Below, in pieces: positions 5,213 to 5,610 of a DNA stretch of 5,610 nt (positions are counted from its first letter, which is position 1; every line of letters begins with the position of its first letter). The DNA comes from Kiritimatiellia bacterium (GTDB taxonomy: Bacteria > Verrucomicrobiota > Kiritimatiellia > RFP12 > UBA3636). Below the pieces are notes generated by a model. It was not told where the DNA came from, searched no databases, and saw only the letters and a list, made by a program, of their open reading frames with translations. The position numbers and the translations under genes are program-made. The stretch spans positions 1 through 5,610 of the forward strand of contig JAFPUX010000450.1 in NCBI GenBank assembly GCA_017413145.1, in the 5' to 3' direction.

Positions 5213-5610
5213 ATGTCCCTCGGAGACACGCTTCGCGCCGCGCGCGAACAAGCCGGCCTTTCGGTCGACGACATCATGCACGCCACCCAGATGACCCGCG
5301 ACCAGGTCGTCGGGTTGGAGTCGGACGACTACCACGCCTTTTCCGCCCCCGTCTACACGAAGGGCTTCATCAAGCTGTTCGCGCGCGCCGTCGGGCTGTC
5401 CGCGCAGCCGCTCGTCGCGGAATACCTCGCCAATCCGAACGGAACGGAGCGGAACGATCCCGCGCACGAGATGCCGGTCGTCGCGCTCGAAACGACGAAC
5501 GCCGAGAGCGGCGCGTTCGTGAGCGTCCGGCCCCCGATGCCGCACGCCGCGCCGGCGCCGGCGTCCGCGCCCGCGGAGAAGAAGGTCGTCGCCGCGGCCG
5601 CTCCCGTCGC
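5213..5610 (+). CDS. RodZ-like helix-turn-helix protein, N-terminal part (cut by window edge)
   Basis: 132 codons are visible. Residues 1-75 form the RodZ/HTH_25-type Xre-like domain: LGDTLRAAREQAGLSVDDI, ATQMTRDQVVGLESDDYHAF, then APVYTKGFIKLFARAVGL, matching the conserved LGxxLRxAREExGLSLxxV...L...F...PxPVYxRGFxRxYAxxLGL pattern. In RodZ this cytoplasmic domain binds MreB and helps set rod shape; related proteins use it as a regulator. After about residue 100 the sequence becomes alanine/proline-rich (PHAAPAPASAPAEKKVVAAAAP), the usual linker before the membrane segment and periplasmic domain, which lie outside the window. Start at ATG 5213 is supported by AGGAG. It has its own promoter. 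Family is sure; whether it is the true cell-shape RodZ needs the membrane segment. Confidence 0.85.
   Translation, partial: MSLGDTLRAAREQAGLSVDDIMHATQMTRDQVVGLESDDYHAFSAPVYTKGFIKLFARAVGLSAQPLVAEYLANPNGTERNDPAHEMPVVALETTNAESGAFVSVRPPMPHAAPAPASAPAEKKVVAAAAPV

Noticed and set aside
3292..5286. A 664-codon open frame on the minus strand opposite the FadL-family gene
   Set aside because: It is the shadow of GC-rich codons of the FadL and DUF2752 genes; its product is a valine/arginine/glutamate-rich sequence with no recognisable domain and it crosses two terminators.

Overview
The window is GC-rich, gene-dense bacterial DNA. Third codon positions are almost all G or C in most genes. An outer-membrane FadL-family protein with a signal peptide and C-terminal aromatic residue, a type II secretion/type IV pilus GspF fragment and a RodZ-like protein point to a Gram-negative host. 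The style (GC-rich, mixed start signals, long hairpins in the gaps, short tandem repeats inserted in a gene) reminds me of gut Verrucomicrobiota/Kiritimatiellota. That assignment is an inference and cannot be proved from this window.

Layout. At 1-714, on the minus strand, lies the C-terminal part of a MutL DNA-mismatch-repair protein of a type I associate with clostridia (Oscillospiraceae-like). It is joined near 690-735, in a different reading frame, to the first ~44 codons of a GspF-type secretion gene (714-845, minus). Neither gene is whole at the joint, so this is either a rearrangement or, more likely, an assembly chimera. Upstream of gspF, 6 bases away on the same strand, is an intact cimA (852-2546, minus) for (R)-citramalate synthase. 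It carries an unusual in-frame insertion: a perfect 33-bp palindrome plus an 88-bp array of 8-bp repeats, lying just before the metal-binding HAHND motif.

The 2547-2710 gap holds two back-to-back promoters, one for cimA (apparently leaderless) and one for the plus-strand genes. On the plus strand follow a small DUF4190-type membrane protein (2711-3043), a hairpin-rich gap with a strong intrinsic terminator (3108-3154), a small DUF2752 membrane protein (3167-3598), an OmpP1/FadL/TodX outer-membrane channel (3754-5058) with its own terminator, and the 5' part of a RodZ-like helix-turn-helix protein (5213 to the window edge).

The genes do not form one obvious pathway. The most interesting signals are the hairpin/repeat insertion in cimA; a promoter pattern shared by three transcription units (exact CGCTTGC at -35, 17-18 bp spacer, extended TGN-TAG -10); the interlocking hairpins between the two small membrane-protein genes; and the MutL/GspF joint. 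I see no RNA genes, CRISPR arrays, transposase genes or defence system.
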